From Comamonas sp. GB3 AK4-5 (lineage in GTDB: Bacteria; Pseudomonadota; Gammaproteobacteria; Burkholderiales; Burkholderiaceae_C), in contig NZ_CP166730.1 of NCBI RefSeq assembly GCF_041320665.1, positions 2,046,001 to 2,110,000 on the forward strand: a stretch of 64,000 bases of DNA, in the 5' to 3' direction. Below are positions 50,310-58,765 of this stretch, in pieces (position 1 is the first letter of the stretch; each line of letters begins with the position of its first letter). The notes beneath the pieces are model-generated. The model was not told where the DNA came from and did no database searches. It saw only the letters and a program-made list of their open reading frames with translations. The translations under genes and the position numbers were made by a program.

Positions 50310-50553
50310 ATGCCTGCCACTGCCAGAGTGAGATGTTACATATTGATATGAAGATAAGGATTTGACTTTTTATTCGTTGGGGATTGAAGAGCCTCCCGGG
50401 ATACTGGCTGTCACAGTTCAACGCAGGCGTGGGTAGATCTCTTGATCCACCGTGAAAAACGGCATAGAGGCATATCCAGATTGCGTGAGCTGCTCACTTT
50501 TTAGCTAGCATCATTGCCGCAAGGCGCACCAGAGATTCCAGGAGATTCACCCT

Positions 50554-51384
50554 ATGTTCCCCCTGTCCACCACCCGCCGTTCCATTCTGGCCGCTGCCGT
50601 ACTGGCTGCCGCTTCCATGGGACTTTCTGCCCCTGCACTGGCCCAGGACGCCAGCAAAAAGCAGCTGGTGATCGGCGGCACGGCCGGCTCCAATATCGAC
50701 CAGCTGCAGTCCGGCATCGTTCCTTTGCTGCAAAAAAAGGGCTACAAGGTCAAGCTGGTGGAGTTCAACGACTATGTGCAGCCGAACCTGGCGCTGGCCG
50801 ATGGTTCGCTGGATGCCAACTTCTTCCAGCACGAGGTCTATTTCAACCAGTTCAAGACCGACCGCAAACTGGACCTGGTGGCGCTGACCCAGGGCCCCAT
50901 CGCTCCCATGGGCGTGTACTCCAAGCAGCGCAAAAGCCTGGCCGAGCTGAAAGAGGGCGACCGCGTGGCCCTGCCCAATGACGCCAGCAACCTGGCGCGC
51001 GGCATCTTGCTGCTGCAGCAGGCCGGCCTGGTCAAGCTCAAGGAGGGCGTGAACCCGCTGCGCGTGTCCGAGCTGGATCTGGCCTCCAACCCCAAGAAGA
51101 TCAAGCTGGTGCCGCTGGATGCCGCCCACCTGCCGCGCGCTCTGGATGATGCGCAGTTCGCCATCATCAATGGCAACTTCGCCATCTCCTCGGGCCTGAA
51201 GCTGACCGAGGCCGTGCTGCTGGAGAAGGTGCCTGACCACTATCTGAACATCGTGGCCGTGAAGACCAAGGACAAGGATGCGCAATGGGCCAAGGACCTG
51301 GCCGAGGCCTATCGCTCGGCCGAGTTCAAGGCCGTGGTGGACAGCAAGTTTGCCGGCTACGCCAAGCCCAAGTTCTTGCAGTAA
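50554..51384 (+). CDS. MetQ/NlpA-family substrate-binding protein 2
   Basis: A 276-aa periplasmic binding protein clearly paralogous to the product of 48195-49028: identical VEFNDYVQPNLAL, GSLDANFFQH, APMGVYSK and NGNFAISSGLKL segments, with different surface positions. The signal peptide (MFPLSTTRRSILAAAVLAAA) begins with a twin-arginine and ends near ALAQD; there is no lipobox. As with copy 1 there is no MetN or MetI neighbour. AGGAGAT lies 8 nt before the ATG. A terminator follows, so it is monocistronic. Two copies may bind different sulfur compounds or differ in expression. Confidence 0.85.
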   Translation: MFPLSTTRRSILAAAVLAAASMGLSAPALAQDASKKQLVIGGTAGSNIDQLQSGIVPLLQKKGYKVKLVEFNDYVQPNLALADGSLDANFFQHEVYFNQFKTDRKLDLVALTQGPIAPMGVYSKQRKSLAELKEGDRVALPNDASNLARGILLLQQAGLVKLKEGVNPLRVSELDLASNPKKIKLVPLDAAHLPRALDDAQFAIINGNFAISSGLKLTEAVLLEKVPDHYLNIVAVKTKDKDAQWAKDLAEAYRSAEFKAVVDSKFAGYAKPKFLQ

Positions 51385-51409
51385 ACACCTTTGAGCCGGG
51401 GGCTGTACC

Positions 51410-51437
51410 AAGGGGCTGCATTTGCAGCCCCTTTTTT
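51410..51437. terminator. intrinsic terminator after binding protein 2
   Basis: AAGGGGCTGCA (51410-51420) and TGCAGCCCCTT (51423-51433) with a T run to 51437. It may also serve the converging kinase gene. Confidence 0.88.
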
Positions 51438-51447
51438 GCAGCAGCGC

Positions 51448-52656
51448 TTAGCGCGCTGCGGCGTAGAGCTCGTCGCGCAGAATGTCCAGCGCGCGGCGCT
51501 CCAGCTGCATCAGGCCCCGGGCCTGGGTGGCCGGCAGGTCGCTCAGCAGCGTGGCGGCACCAAAGTCGCCGAGCAGGGCGCTGCCACTGATGGGGTCCCA
51601 CAAAATATTGTGGGCATACAGGTCGCCGTGCAGCACGCCGTGCAGGTGCAGATGGCGCACGGCAGCGGTGACTTGGGCCAGGATATGTTGGGCCATGGCG
51701 GGTGACAGCTGGAGCTCGGGCGCATAGACATCGCGTGTGCAGCTGCGCAGGCTGGGTGGGCCCGCCAGGGGCCGCATGGCGGCGGGCAGCAGTGGCAGGG
51801 CAATGGCCAGCTCGCCTTGAGGGGGCGGAACCACCGTGGCCAAAGGTGTCAGCAACTGGGGGTGCTGGCCGGCGGCCAGGCCTGCTGCCAGCTCGGACTC
51901 GGGAGCGCCATCGCTGGTGTGGGCCTGTTGAAAAACCTTGAGCGCCAGGGTCTGGCCATTGCTGTGGCGGGTGGCGCGGTAGACATGGCCGCTGGCCCCA
52001 CGGCCCAGCAGCTCGTGCATCTGCAAATCACTGCCGAGAATCGATGTTTTCGCAGTGCTGGAAAGCACCTGCTGCTCACTTTTTTGTGTGAATGGATTGC
52101 CCGCCAGCGCCAGCCAGGTCAGGCGCGGCAGCTGCAATATGGGCGGTGGTAGGGCCTGCAGGCGGTTGCCAGCCAGGCGCAGCAGCTCCAGCCGGCCGCA
52201 TTGGGCCAGGCTGTCGGGCAAGACCTGTAGCTGGTTGCAGGCCAGCATCAGCTTTTGCAGCCGGGGGCGCTCTCCCAGGGCAGGGGGCAGGCTGGTGATC
52301 TGGTTGTCGGTCAGGATCAGCCAGCGCAGGCGCGGTGGCAGGCTCTCGGGGGAAACGGAGTGGATGCAGCAGGCCTTGAAGCCCAGCATCTCCAGCTCGG
52401 GCAGCTGGCCCAGCATGGGCGGCAGGGCCGTGAAGCGGTTGTGCGAGGCAAACAGCACGCGCAGGCGGTGCAGGCGGGCAAAGTCATCGGGCAGGCTGGA
52501 CAGGCCGGTGCCGGACAGGTCCAGCACCTCCAGCGAATCGGCCAATTGGTATAGGGCGCGGGGGAATTCGGTCAGCGTGCCCACCAGCTTGATCTCGCGC
52601 GCGCCAGCCAGCACGCCTTGCTCCAGCTGGCGATGAAACTCAGAAACAGTCCACAT
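51448..52656 (-). CDS. leucine-rich-repeat protein with C-terminal protein kinase domain
   Basis: A 402-aa cytoplasmic protein combining two eukaryote-like modules. Residues 25-190 hold about seven leucine-rich repeats (LEVLDLSGTGLSSLP, LRWLILTDNQITSLP, LELLRLAGNRLQALP). Residues 210-400 form a compact kinase: glycine loop GRGASGHVYRA, ATP-binding lysine in LALKVF, catalytic loop HGDLYAHNIL with the conserved Asp, and DFGAA. The kinase is shorter than usual and its activation segment (LLSDLPATQARGL) is brief, so activity needs proof. ATG 52656 (MWTVSEFH) is preferred over an upstream start in low-complexity sequence. No membrane segment is present and no phosphatase gene adjoins. Confidence 0.82.
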   Translation of the reverse strand: MWTVSEFHRQLEQGVLAGAREIKLVGTLTEFPRALYQLADSLEVLDLSGTGLSSLPDDFARLHRLRVLFASHNRFTALPPMLGQLPELEMLGFKACCIHSVSPESLPPRLRWLILTDNQITSLPPALGERPRLQKLMLACNQLQVLPDSLAQCGRLELLRLAGNRLQALPPPILQLPRLTWLALAGNPFTQKSEQQVLSSTAKTSILGSDLQMHELLGRGASGHVYRATRHSNGQTLALKVFQQAHTSDGAPESELAAGLAAGQHPQLLTPLATVVPPPQGELAIALPLLPAAMRPLAGPPSLRSCTRDVYAPELQLSPAMAQHILAQVTAAVRHLHLHGVLHGDLYAHNILWDPISGSALLGDFGAATLLSDLPATQARGLMQLERRALDILRDELYAAAR

Positions 52657-52794
52657 AAGGGGCGAGAGTCTAAGCGGACTCCTCCCTGCCTCCGGCCAAA
52701 TTGGGCGAGAAACGCTGCCAGCCAAGGCCTTGTGTGGCCGCTGTTTGCGCCAGCGCAGCAGTGCTGCGGGTGCTTAACAGGCCATCACAGCGGA

Positions 52795-53145
52795 TCAGTT
52801 GGCGGGCTCAATGCGGGTGATGACCAGGGCACCACCTTGCTCCTCGGCATGAAAGCGCACGCGGGCGCCGGGCTGGAGTCCGGTCGCAGACTGCGGGTCT
52901 TGCAGGTTGAAGACCATGGTCATGGGGGGCATGTCCAGGTTGGCGATGGTCTCGTGGCGGATGGTGAGCTTGCCGCTGCGGGCGTCCACGCGGGTGATTT
53001 CGCCGGCGGTCATCACGGCGCCGGCAGCAGGTGCTGCGGCAGGCGCGCCATGGCCGGCATGGCCGTGCTCCTGGGCCAGGGCAGGTGCGGCCAGCACAGC
53101 GCTCAGGCCCAGGGCAGCGATAAAGGTTGTGAAGGAGTTGGGCAT
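52795..53145 (-). CDS. periplasmic copper-binding protein (CusF-like)
   Basis: A 116-aa exported protein with a signal peptide ending near APALAQ. A His-rich stretch (EHGHAGHGAP) is followed by a CusF-like domain: GEITRVDARSGKLTIRHETI and NLDMPPMTMVF, by position 71-104, which carries the Met and His ligands for Cu(I). It would shuttle copper in the periplasm to an efflux system. It is the last gene of the copper cluster in transcription order; 95 bp separate it from the DUF411 gene. Confidence 0.88.
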   Translation of the reverse strand: MPNSFTTFIAALGLSAVLAAPALAQEHGHAGHGAPAAAPAAGAVMTAGEITRVDARSGKLTIRHETIANLDMPPMTMVFNLQDPQSATGLQPGARVRFHAEEQGGALVITRIEPAN

Positions 53146-53240
53146 GAATGCTCCAGAAGGTGTGAGAGGGGGAAGGCTGTGCGATGCGTTCAGCCTATGC
53201 AACTGGCGCGGCCCCATCAGGGCTGCCGCGCAGGCGACTC

Positions 53241-53738
53241 TTAGCGGCGATAGCTGGTGAACACGCGGGTGCCGACATTGGCATTCATCAGATTCTTGGT
53301 GACCAGCAACACGTCATAGGGGTCTTTGCGGCCACCGTATTCGGGGCCGTCCATGCCGGGGCTGCCCACGGGCATGCCGGGCACGGTGATCCCCAAGGCC
53401 TTGGGTTTTTCCTGGAGCAGCTTGCGCACATCGGCGGCTGGCACATGGCCTTCGACCACATAGCCACCGACCAGGGCGGTGTGGCAGGAACCCAGGTTTT
53501 GCGGCAGGCCCAGCTTGGCGCGCACGGCGGTGTTGCCGGTGTTGTGCACGGTGATGGCAAAGCCGGCCTTTTCCATGATGTCTATCCAGTCCTGGCAGCA
53601 GCCGCAGTTCGGGTCTTTCCAGACTTCCATGGAGACTTTGGCGGACTGGGCCAGTGCGGGTAGACCGGCCAGCGCGGCCGCGGCCGCGATCAGTCCCAGC
53701 GCATGGCGGCGGTTGCTCGTGGCGGTGGTGGTGTGCAT
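53241..53738 (-). CDS. DUF411 metal-binding protein of the copper cluster
   Basis: A 165-aa periplasmic protein. After a signal peptide (RRHALGLIAAAAALAGLPALA) comes WKDPNCGCCQDW, the defining cysteine motif of DUF411, then GSCHTALVGGYVVEGHVP and PGMPVGSPGM (by position). Members occur in copper and arsenic resistance clusters and bind metal through these residues. The mode of action is not established. Confidence 0.88.
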   Translation of the reverse strand: MHTTTATSNRRHALGLIAAAAALAGLPALAQSAKVSMEVWKDPNCGCCQDWIDIMEKAGFAITVHNTGNTAVRAKLGLPQNLGSCHTALVGGYVVEGHVPAADVRKLLQEKPKALGITVPGMPVGSPGMDGPEYGGRKDPYDVLLVTKNLMNANVGTRVFTSYRR

Positions 53739-53839
53739 GGTGTTTTCCTTTTCAGAGAGTGGGTGCAGAGAGCAAAAACGGATTCAAGTGCTGCAGCAGG
53801 TCCAGCCGGTTGCTGGCGGCAGGGCCTGCTGCGGCGTGT

Positions 53840-54337
53840 TCAAGGCGTGACCGTGAAGCGGCCCGCCATACCGGCCTGGTAGTGGCCCGGAATCAGACAG
53901 GCAAAGTCAAAGCTGCCGGCACGGTTGAAGTTCCACACCAGATCCTCTTGCCGGCCTGGCGCCACATGGGCCATAAAGGGTTCGGCATGCTCCATGCCGG
54001 GGAATTTCAGCATCGTCTGGGCGTGTTCCTTCAGGCTGTCCTGGGTGCCCAGCACCACTTCGTGCATGAGCTGGCCCTGGTTGACCACGCGCAGGCGCAC
54101 GGTTTCGCCCTGCTTGACGCTGAAATGGCTGGGGGTGAAGCGCATGTCATCCGTCATGGCCAGGGTGATAGTGCGCAGCCCGGCTTTGGCATCGCCGGCA
54201 ATGCCCCAGGCTTTTTGCTCCTTGGCCACAGAGCCTGTGCTCTGGTGGGCAGCGTTGCCGTGGGCGAATGCAGCAGGAAATACGGCTGCAGCGCTTGCTG
54301 CAATTGCACAGATAGCTATTGATTTGGTAGTTTTCAT
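53840..54337 (-). CDS. cupredoxin-like periplasmic copper protein
   Basis: A 165-aa exported protein with signal peptide (MKTTKSIAICAIAASAAAVF). The mature part is a cupredoxin domain with the type 1 copper ligands suggested by MHEVVLG (His), ACLIPGHYQAGM (Cys, His, Met), and the PSHFSVKQGETVRLRVVNQG strand (by position). It lies 15 bp downstream of the multicopper oxidase gene and may exchange electrons or copper with that enzyme. Confidence 0.85.
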   Translation of the reverse strand: MKTTKSIAICAIAASAAAVFPAAFAHGNAAHQSTGSVAKEQKAWGIAGDAKAGLRTITLAMTDDMRFTPSHFSVKQGETVRLRVVNQGQLMHEVVLGTQDSLKEHAQTMLKFPGMEHAEPFMAHVAPGRQEDLVWNFNRAGSFDFACLIPGHYQAGMAGRFTVTP

Positions 54338-54352
54338 GGTGCGGGCTCTATT

Positions 54353-55741
54353 TCAGTGGTGCGCATGGTCAGCGGCATCTGTATGGGGTTTGCGCACGCT
54401 GGGTGCGCCGGGGGCCTTGCCGGGTGCGGTCTGGCGCGGGGCTTGGGATGCCAGCGGTGCACCTTGCCATTCATAGGCGGTCGTGCCCTTGGGGGGCTGG
54501 TACCAGCCCGGGTCGCGGTAGTCATGGGCGCCCAGGTTTTGGCGCACCTTGAAGCTGGTGAACATGCCGCCCATTTCGATGGCTCCGAAGGGGCCTTTGC
54601 CCGCCATCATGGGGAAGGTGTTCTCGGGCAGCGGCATTTGCATGGCGCCCATATCGCCCATGCCGCGCTCGCCCATCAGCATGTAGTCGGGCACGATTTT
54701 TTGGATCTTGCCCACCAGGCCGCTGTGGTCGATGCCAATCATGGTGGGCACGTCATGGCCCATGGCGCCCATGGTGTGGTGGCTTTTGTGGCAGTGGAAT
54801 GCCCAGTCACCGGGCTCGTCGGCGATGAGTTCCACCTGCCGCATCTGGCCCACGGCCACATCGGCCGTGACCTCGGGCCAGCGCGAGCCCTTAGGCGTGG
54901 GGCCGCCATCGGTGCCCGTGACCTCGAACTCATGGCCGTGGATGTGGATGGGGTGGTTGGTCATGGAGAGGTTGCCCACACGGATGCGCACGCGGTCGTT
55001 CTGGCGCGCCACCAGGGGCGTGATGGCGGGAAAGGCGCGGCTGTTGAAGGTCCAGATGTTGAAATCCGTCATCTCATTCACACGCGGCGTCATGGCACCC
55101 GGCTCCACGTCGTAGGCGCTGAGCAGAAAGGCGTAGTCGCGCTGGACATCGGCAATCAGCGGATGTTTGCCCTTGGGGTGGGTGATCCACAGCCCCATCA
55201 TGCCCATGGCCATCTGCACCATCTCGTCCGAATGCGGGTGGTACATAAAGGTGCCGGGGCGGCGCGCCTGGAATTCATAGACATAGGTTTTCCCGGGCGG
55301 GATATGCGGCTGGTTCAGCCCGCCCACACCGTCCATGCCATTGGGCAGACGCTGGCCATGCCAGTGGATGGTGGTGTTCTCGGGCAGGCGGTTGGTGACA
55401 AAGATGCGCACCCGGTCGCCCTCGACCACCTCGATGGTGGGCCCCGGTGACTGGCCGTTGTAGCCCCACATGTTGACGAAGAAGCCGGGGGCTACTTCGC
55501 GCACCACGGGCTCGGCCACCAGGTGGAACTCCTTGACGCCGGCGTTCATGCGCCAGGGTGTGGTCCAGCCATTGAGCGTGACCACGGGGTGGTAGGGCCG
55601 GCCATTGGGTGGTAGCAGCGGTGCAGCAGTGTCGGCACTGGCCTGGGAGATGGGCTCCGGCAGAGCGGCCATGGCGACGCGGCTGACGGAGGTGGCGGCC
55701 ACGGCAGCGGCCGCGCCGGTAAAGAAAGTACGGCGTTGCAT
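54353..55741 (-). CDS. multicopper oxidase (copper-resistance type)
   Basis: A 462-aa periplasmic oxidase exported by a twin-arginine-like signal (MQRRTFFTGAAAAVAATSVS). The four copper-binding motifs are present: HWHG, HPHSDEM, HPIHIHGHEF and HCHKSHHTMG with the Cys-His electron path. Met-rich segments near the end (MGDMGAMQMPLPENTFPMMA, by position) suggest a cuprous oxidase function, turning Cu(I) into less toxic Cu(II). It is encoded one base after the outer-membrane channel stop, so translation is coupled. Confidence 0.9.
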   Translation of the reverse strand: MQRRTFFTGAAAAVAATSVSRVAMAALPEPISQASADTAAPLLPPNGRPYHPVVTLNGWTTPWRMNAGVKEFHLVAEPVVREVAPGFFVNMWGYNGQSPGPTIEVVEGDRVRIFVTNRLPENTTIHWHGQRLPNGMDGVGGLNQPHIPPGKTYVYEFQARRPGTFMYHPHSDEMVQMAMGMMGLWITHPKGKHPLIADVQRDYAFLLSAYDVEPGAMTPRVNEMTDFNIWTFNSRAFPAITPLVARQNDRVRIRVGNLSMTNHPIHIHGHEFEVTGTDGGPTPKGSRWPEVTADVAVGQMRQVELIADEPGDWAFHCHKSHHTMGAMGHDVPTMIGIDHSGLVGKIQKIVPDYMLMGERGMGDMGAMQMPLPENTFPMMAGKGPFGAIEMGGMFTSFKVRQNLGAHDYRDPGWYQPPKGTTAYEWQGAPLASQAPRQTAPGKAPGAPSVRKPHTDAADHAHH

Positions 55742-55742
55742 T

Positions 55743-57185
55743 TCAATGGCCTTGTTCGGTGGTCGCGGGGGCGGCGGAGGTGGCGAGGGTGGGCGTGGCG
55801 CCGGGCGAGGTGCTGGTCAGTGCCAGCTGCAAATCCACCTCGGCCAGCCAGAAGTCGCGCTGCGCCTCGGTGGCCGTGGCCACGGCTTGTGCGGTGGCGC
55901 GGGCCTGGGCCAGCAACTGCCAGGTGCTGATGAACATGCCGTTGTAGCGGTAGACCGCCTCGTCCTGCATGAACTGGGCCAGGGGCAGGACCTCGCTGCG
56001 CTGCTGCTGCGCCAGGTCGTAGGCCGTGCGGTAGCGTTGCCAGTGGCTGCGGGCTTCGCTGCGCGCGCGCAAGGCGGTATCGCGCAGCTGGGCCGCGCTG
56101 CGCTGCAGATTGGCGCGTGCCGCGCCGCTGGCGGCACCGCCCCAGTCGAAAATCGGCAGGGGAATGTCCAGCTCCCAGCCGCGGGTGACGTCATCGTGGC
56201 GGGTGCCCCGCTCGGTGGCCGTGTTGCGGCTGTAGCTGGCACCGATGTCGCCAAAGATGGCGCCCACGCGGGCAAAACCATGGCGCTCGGCCGTGGTGTC
56301 CAGGTCGCGCCGCAGGGCGCGCAGGTCCAGGCGCTCGCGCAGGGCGGTGGCTTCGGCGTCCTCACCGCCGCGCAAGGCCTCGGCTTGGGGCAGGGGCGGT
56401 AATGCGGCGGGCAGGGCAAAGCCGGCCTGCGGGCCCCACAGGCCCATGAGCCTGGCGAGTTGCTCGCGCTCCAGTGCGGCATTCAGCCGGGTGCGGGCCA
56501 GGTGGGCCGCGGCTTCTTGCTGTACGCGCAGTTCCTGGGCCTGCTCCAGCTTGCTGAAATTGCCCACGCGCGCCATGCGCCGGGCCAGCTCGCCCCCGGC
56601 CGCAGCAGCCTCGTGCATGGTCTGGGCGGTTTGCAGGCTTTGCTGGGCGGCCACGGCACGCAGCCAGGCGCGGCGCGTGTCGGCCGCATGCAGCAGCACT
56701 TGCTGGGCGGCGGTGAGCGTGGCCTGTTCCATTTGCCAGCCTTGCCAGCGTGCACGCCAGGGCAGGGTGATGAGGCTGACCAGGCCAAAGCTGAGCTGGC
56801 GCTCGATCTCACGCTCATGGCCGTTGACGAAGCGGCCCAGTGTCAGCGTGGGATTGGGCAGGGTCAGCGCCTGCACGCGCTGGGCATCTTGCATGCCCAG
56901 TGCGGCCATTTGCGCTTCCAGTGCCGGGCTGTTGAGCAGGGCGATGCGCACGGCGTTGTCGGCATCCACCGGCTGCTGCAGCCAGGCGGCGATTTGCTGC
57001 TGTGCCTGGGCGCGGGCCGTGGGTGAGGGGTCGGCCAAGGTCGCTTGGCTGGGCAAACGGCCTTCGGTGTGCTCGCCCACCGCGCTGCGCAGGCCGTCCG
57101 GTGCGACGCTGGCGCAGCCGGCCAGTACCAGGGCGGCCAACAGCGGTGAGAGGCGGGTGGTGGTGCGGGTCAGGGTGGAGGCCAT
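55743..57185 (-). CDS. TolC-family outer-membrane efflux channel (CusC-like)
   Basis: A 480-aa outer-membrane lipoprotein. VLAGCAS gives the lipobox; long helical segments with the family repeats follow (ALLNSPALEAQMAAL, RARSEARSHWQRYRTAYDLA). Channels of this kind work with an RND pump and a periplasmic adaptor, but neither cusA- nor cusB-like gene is in the cluster, so partners must be elsewhere. The ATG overlaps the upstream gene's stop by one base (TGATG), showing an operon. Confidence 0.87.
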   Translation of the reverse strand: MASTLTRTTTRLSPLLAALVLAGCASVAPDGLRSAVGEHTEGRLPSQATLADPSPTARAQAQQQIAAWLQQPVDADNAVRIALLNSPALEAQMAALGMQDAQRVQALTLPNPTLTLGRFVNGHEREIERQLSFGLVSLITLPWRARWQGWQMEQATLTAAQQVLLHAADTRRAWLRAVAAQQSLQTAQTMHEAAAAGGELARRMARVGNFSKLEQAQELRVQQEAAAHLARTRLNAALEREQLARLMGLWGPQAGFALPAALPPLPQAEALRGGEDAEATALRERLDLRALRRDLDTTAERHGFARVGAIFGDIGASYSRNTATERGTRHDDVTRGWELDIPLPIFDWGGAASGAARANLQRSAAQLRDTALRARSEARSHWQRYRTAYDLAQQQRSEVLPLAQFMQDEAVYRYNGMFISTWQLLAQARATAQAVATATEAQRDFWLAEVDLQLALTSTSPGATPTLATSAAPATTEQGH

Positions 57186-57643
57186 CAGTGCGAGCCTCCA
57201 TGCGGGGCCGGGGCGGCCGTGGGCGCCGTGGGTGGCGCGCTGTTGGCGGGCTGGCCGGCGGGGCTATGGGGCGCGCCATGCGCCATGCCCATGGGGCATT
57301 GGGCGGGCATGGCATTGCGGGAGGCTGCATCCAGGGCGGGTTGTGCGGCGCTTGCATGCTGCACGGCTTCCCAGCGCAGCACATCGGCATGGCCGCGCGG
57401 AAAGGCGGCGACGGCGGCATGGGCGTCGGCCCAGGTGGTGCTGGCTTGTTCTACAGCGCCACTGGCTGGCAGGCTTTGGTGCTGCAAGGGCAGGCTGGGG
57501 GCTGCCGGATTCAGCCAGTTGGCTGCGGCGGCGCCGGATGCCGCAGGTGAATCTGCAGAAGGGGCGGTCTGGGCCCAGGCCCAAGGAGTGGCAGCGGCCC
57601 AGAGGGTGGCGCTGCACAGGGAGAGAGAGTGCGCGAGGCGCAT
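57185..57643 (-). CDS. exported protein of the copper cluster, unknown function
   Basis: A 152-aa protein with signal peptide (MRLAHSLSLCSATLWAAATPWAWA). The mature part is rich in Ala, Pro and His with a Met/Cys/His patch (AMPAQCPMGMAHGAPH), which suggests weak metal binding. Such proteins are often found before the outer-membrane channel gene in copper clusters of Comamonadaceae. It is translationally coupled to the channel gene. I do not recognise a named family. Confidence 0.65.
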   Translation of the reverse strand: MRLAHSLSLCSATLWAAATPWAWAQTAPSADSPAASGAAAANWLNPAAPSLPLQHQSLPASGAVEQASTTWADAHAAVAAFPRGHADVLRWEAVQHASAAQPALDAASRNAMPAQCPMGMAHGAPHSPAGQPANSAPPTAPTAAPAPHGGSH

Positions 57644-57737
57644 GCGGATATCTCCTGAAACATGACAAACACGGCGTCGGCCGGGCCGGCCTGCAAGAGC
57701 AACCGGTCGCGTGCGGACGCACTTCGGGCGTCAGGTC

Positions 57738-58190
57738 TCAGGAAATAGGCGGTTTGGATGCCTGCAGCGGCTGGGCGCTGGCAAAGCGCGCGGGTGCGCT
57801 CAGGGGTTGGGCGTGGGGCAGTTCTCCGGCCATGGCGGGCAGCAACATGGTGGGAGAGACGGCCGAGTGGCAGATCACACAGGCGGCGCAGGGCGCGCCA
57901 TGGTTGTGCTCGCCACAGGCAGGTGTTGCGGCGTCTGCCGCGGCGCAGATGTCGCCGTACGTCATGGGACGGGGGCTGTCTTCGGGGCTGTGGTGGTGCA
58001 GGGCCAGTAACTCGGAGGCAGCCACAGCGGCCTGTGCGTGGTGGCTGCCATGGTCTGCGCTGTGGGCCATGCTGGTGTGGGCCGTGGCCTTTGTTGCCAT
58101 GGTTGGCAAGCTGCCCATGGCCATGGCGTCGCCCGCCAGACCCCGCAGGGCCAGCAAACACACCAGGAAAAAGGTCAGCATGCGACGCAT
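57738..58190 (-). CDS. His/Cys-rich exported protein (DUF2946-like), first gene of the copper cluster
   Basis: A 150-aa protein beginning MRRMLTFFLVCLLALRGLAG, a signal peptide. The mature part has histidine clusters (ADHGSHHAQ, LALHHHSPED) and cysteines in ICAAA...ACGEHNHGAPCAACVICHSA, resembling DUF2946-type proteins of copper operons. Start 58190 is chosen for the signal peptide; the frame is open upstream. It is the promoter-proximal gene; the 94 bp to the next gene show no terminator. The 279 bp upstream (58191-58469) hold no recognisable operator. Confidence 0.65.
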   Translation of the reverse strand: MRRMLTFFLVCLLALRGLAGDAMAMGSLPTMATKATAHTSMAHSADHGSHHAQAAVAASELLALHHHSPEDSPRPMTYGDICAAADAATPACGEHNHGAPCAACVICHSAVSPTMLLPAMAGELPHAQPLSAPARFASAQPLQASKPPIS

Positions 58191-58469
58191 GTCTTGAATG
58201 ATACGTGCAGTGCGCAAAAGTTCCGCTGAGCGGGCCGCATCAGCCAACTTGGAAGACAAAAGCCCGCAACCGCTGCAGTGGAGCGCTTTGGCAGCTATGC
58301 AGAAAATAGCAAGTCAACGCATACCCTCGACCGGCAAGCTGTTGAAATGCAGAGGCCGTAGCCAAAGGGATGGCTGGTATATCGCACCAGTCTTGCCCCT
58401 GGTGCTCAAGACGGCACAGTGCAGGCGAGAGACCGCGCCCAAGGGCCACCGCGAAAGCGGCCCAGGGGC

Positions 58470-58670
58470 TTATTTGGTCAGAATCAGCTTGCCCAGCTTG
58501 GTGGCTTGCAGGCGGTAGGTGGAGCCGTTGTGTACGATGCTCACGGTCTTCTGGCCTTGCAGCAGATCGTCGCTGTGCAAGGTCGCCTGGGAAGCGGGCG
58601 AGGCGGCAACCATGGAAATGCCCATGGCAGCAGGGGTGGGCAGGGGGTGAGCAAGGGACAGAGTGGCCAT
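58470..58670 (-). CDS. hemP: hemin uptake protein HemP
   Basis: A 66-aa protein whose last 33 residues carry the HemP signature: DDLLQGQKTVSIVHNGSTYRL followed by a LGKLILTK ending (by position). The N-terminal 30 residues are variable; MGISMVA (codon 16) is a possible later start. HemP is a small positive factor for heme uptake in Burkholderiales. No hmu or hut heme-transport genes follow in this window, so this copy is an orphan. A Fur box lies 30 bp upstream. Confidence 0.85.
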   Translation of the reverse strand: MATLSLAHPLPTPAAMGISMVAASPASQATLHSDDLLQGQKTVSIVHNGSTYRLQATKLGKLILTK

Positions 58671-58700
58671 GGTGCGGTTCCGAAAGGGTGAAATTGCAGT

Positions 58701-58720
58701 AATGATAATAATTCTTATTC
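58701..58720 (-). promoter_or_regulatory. Fur box of hemP
   Basis: AATGATAATAATTCTTATTC is an AT-rich imperfect palindrome close to the Fur consensus GATAATGATAATCATTATC. It lies in the expected promoter position of hemP, so iron-dependent repression is likely. Confidence 0.75.
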
Positions 58721-58765
58721 ATAAATGCAATTGCCCTGCTTCCACTCCGGCCATGGGCTAGCAGC

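Noticed and set aside
50310..50553. Possible SAM or SAH riboswitch before the second MetQ-like gene
   Set aside because: None of the conserved sequence blocks of known SAM or SAH riboswitches could be recognised, only an AT-rich leader with short motifs.
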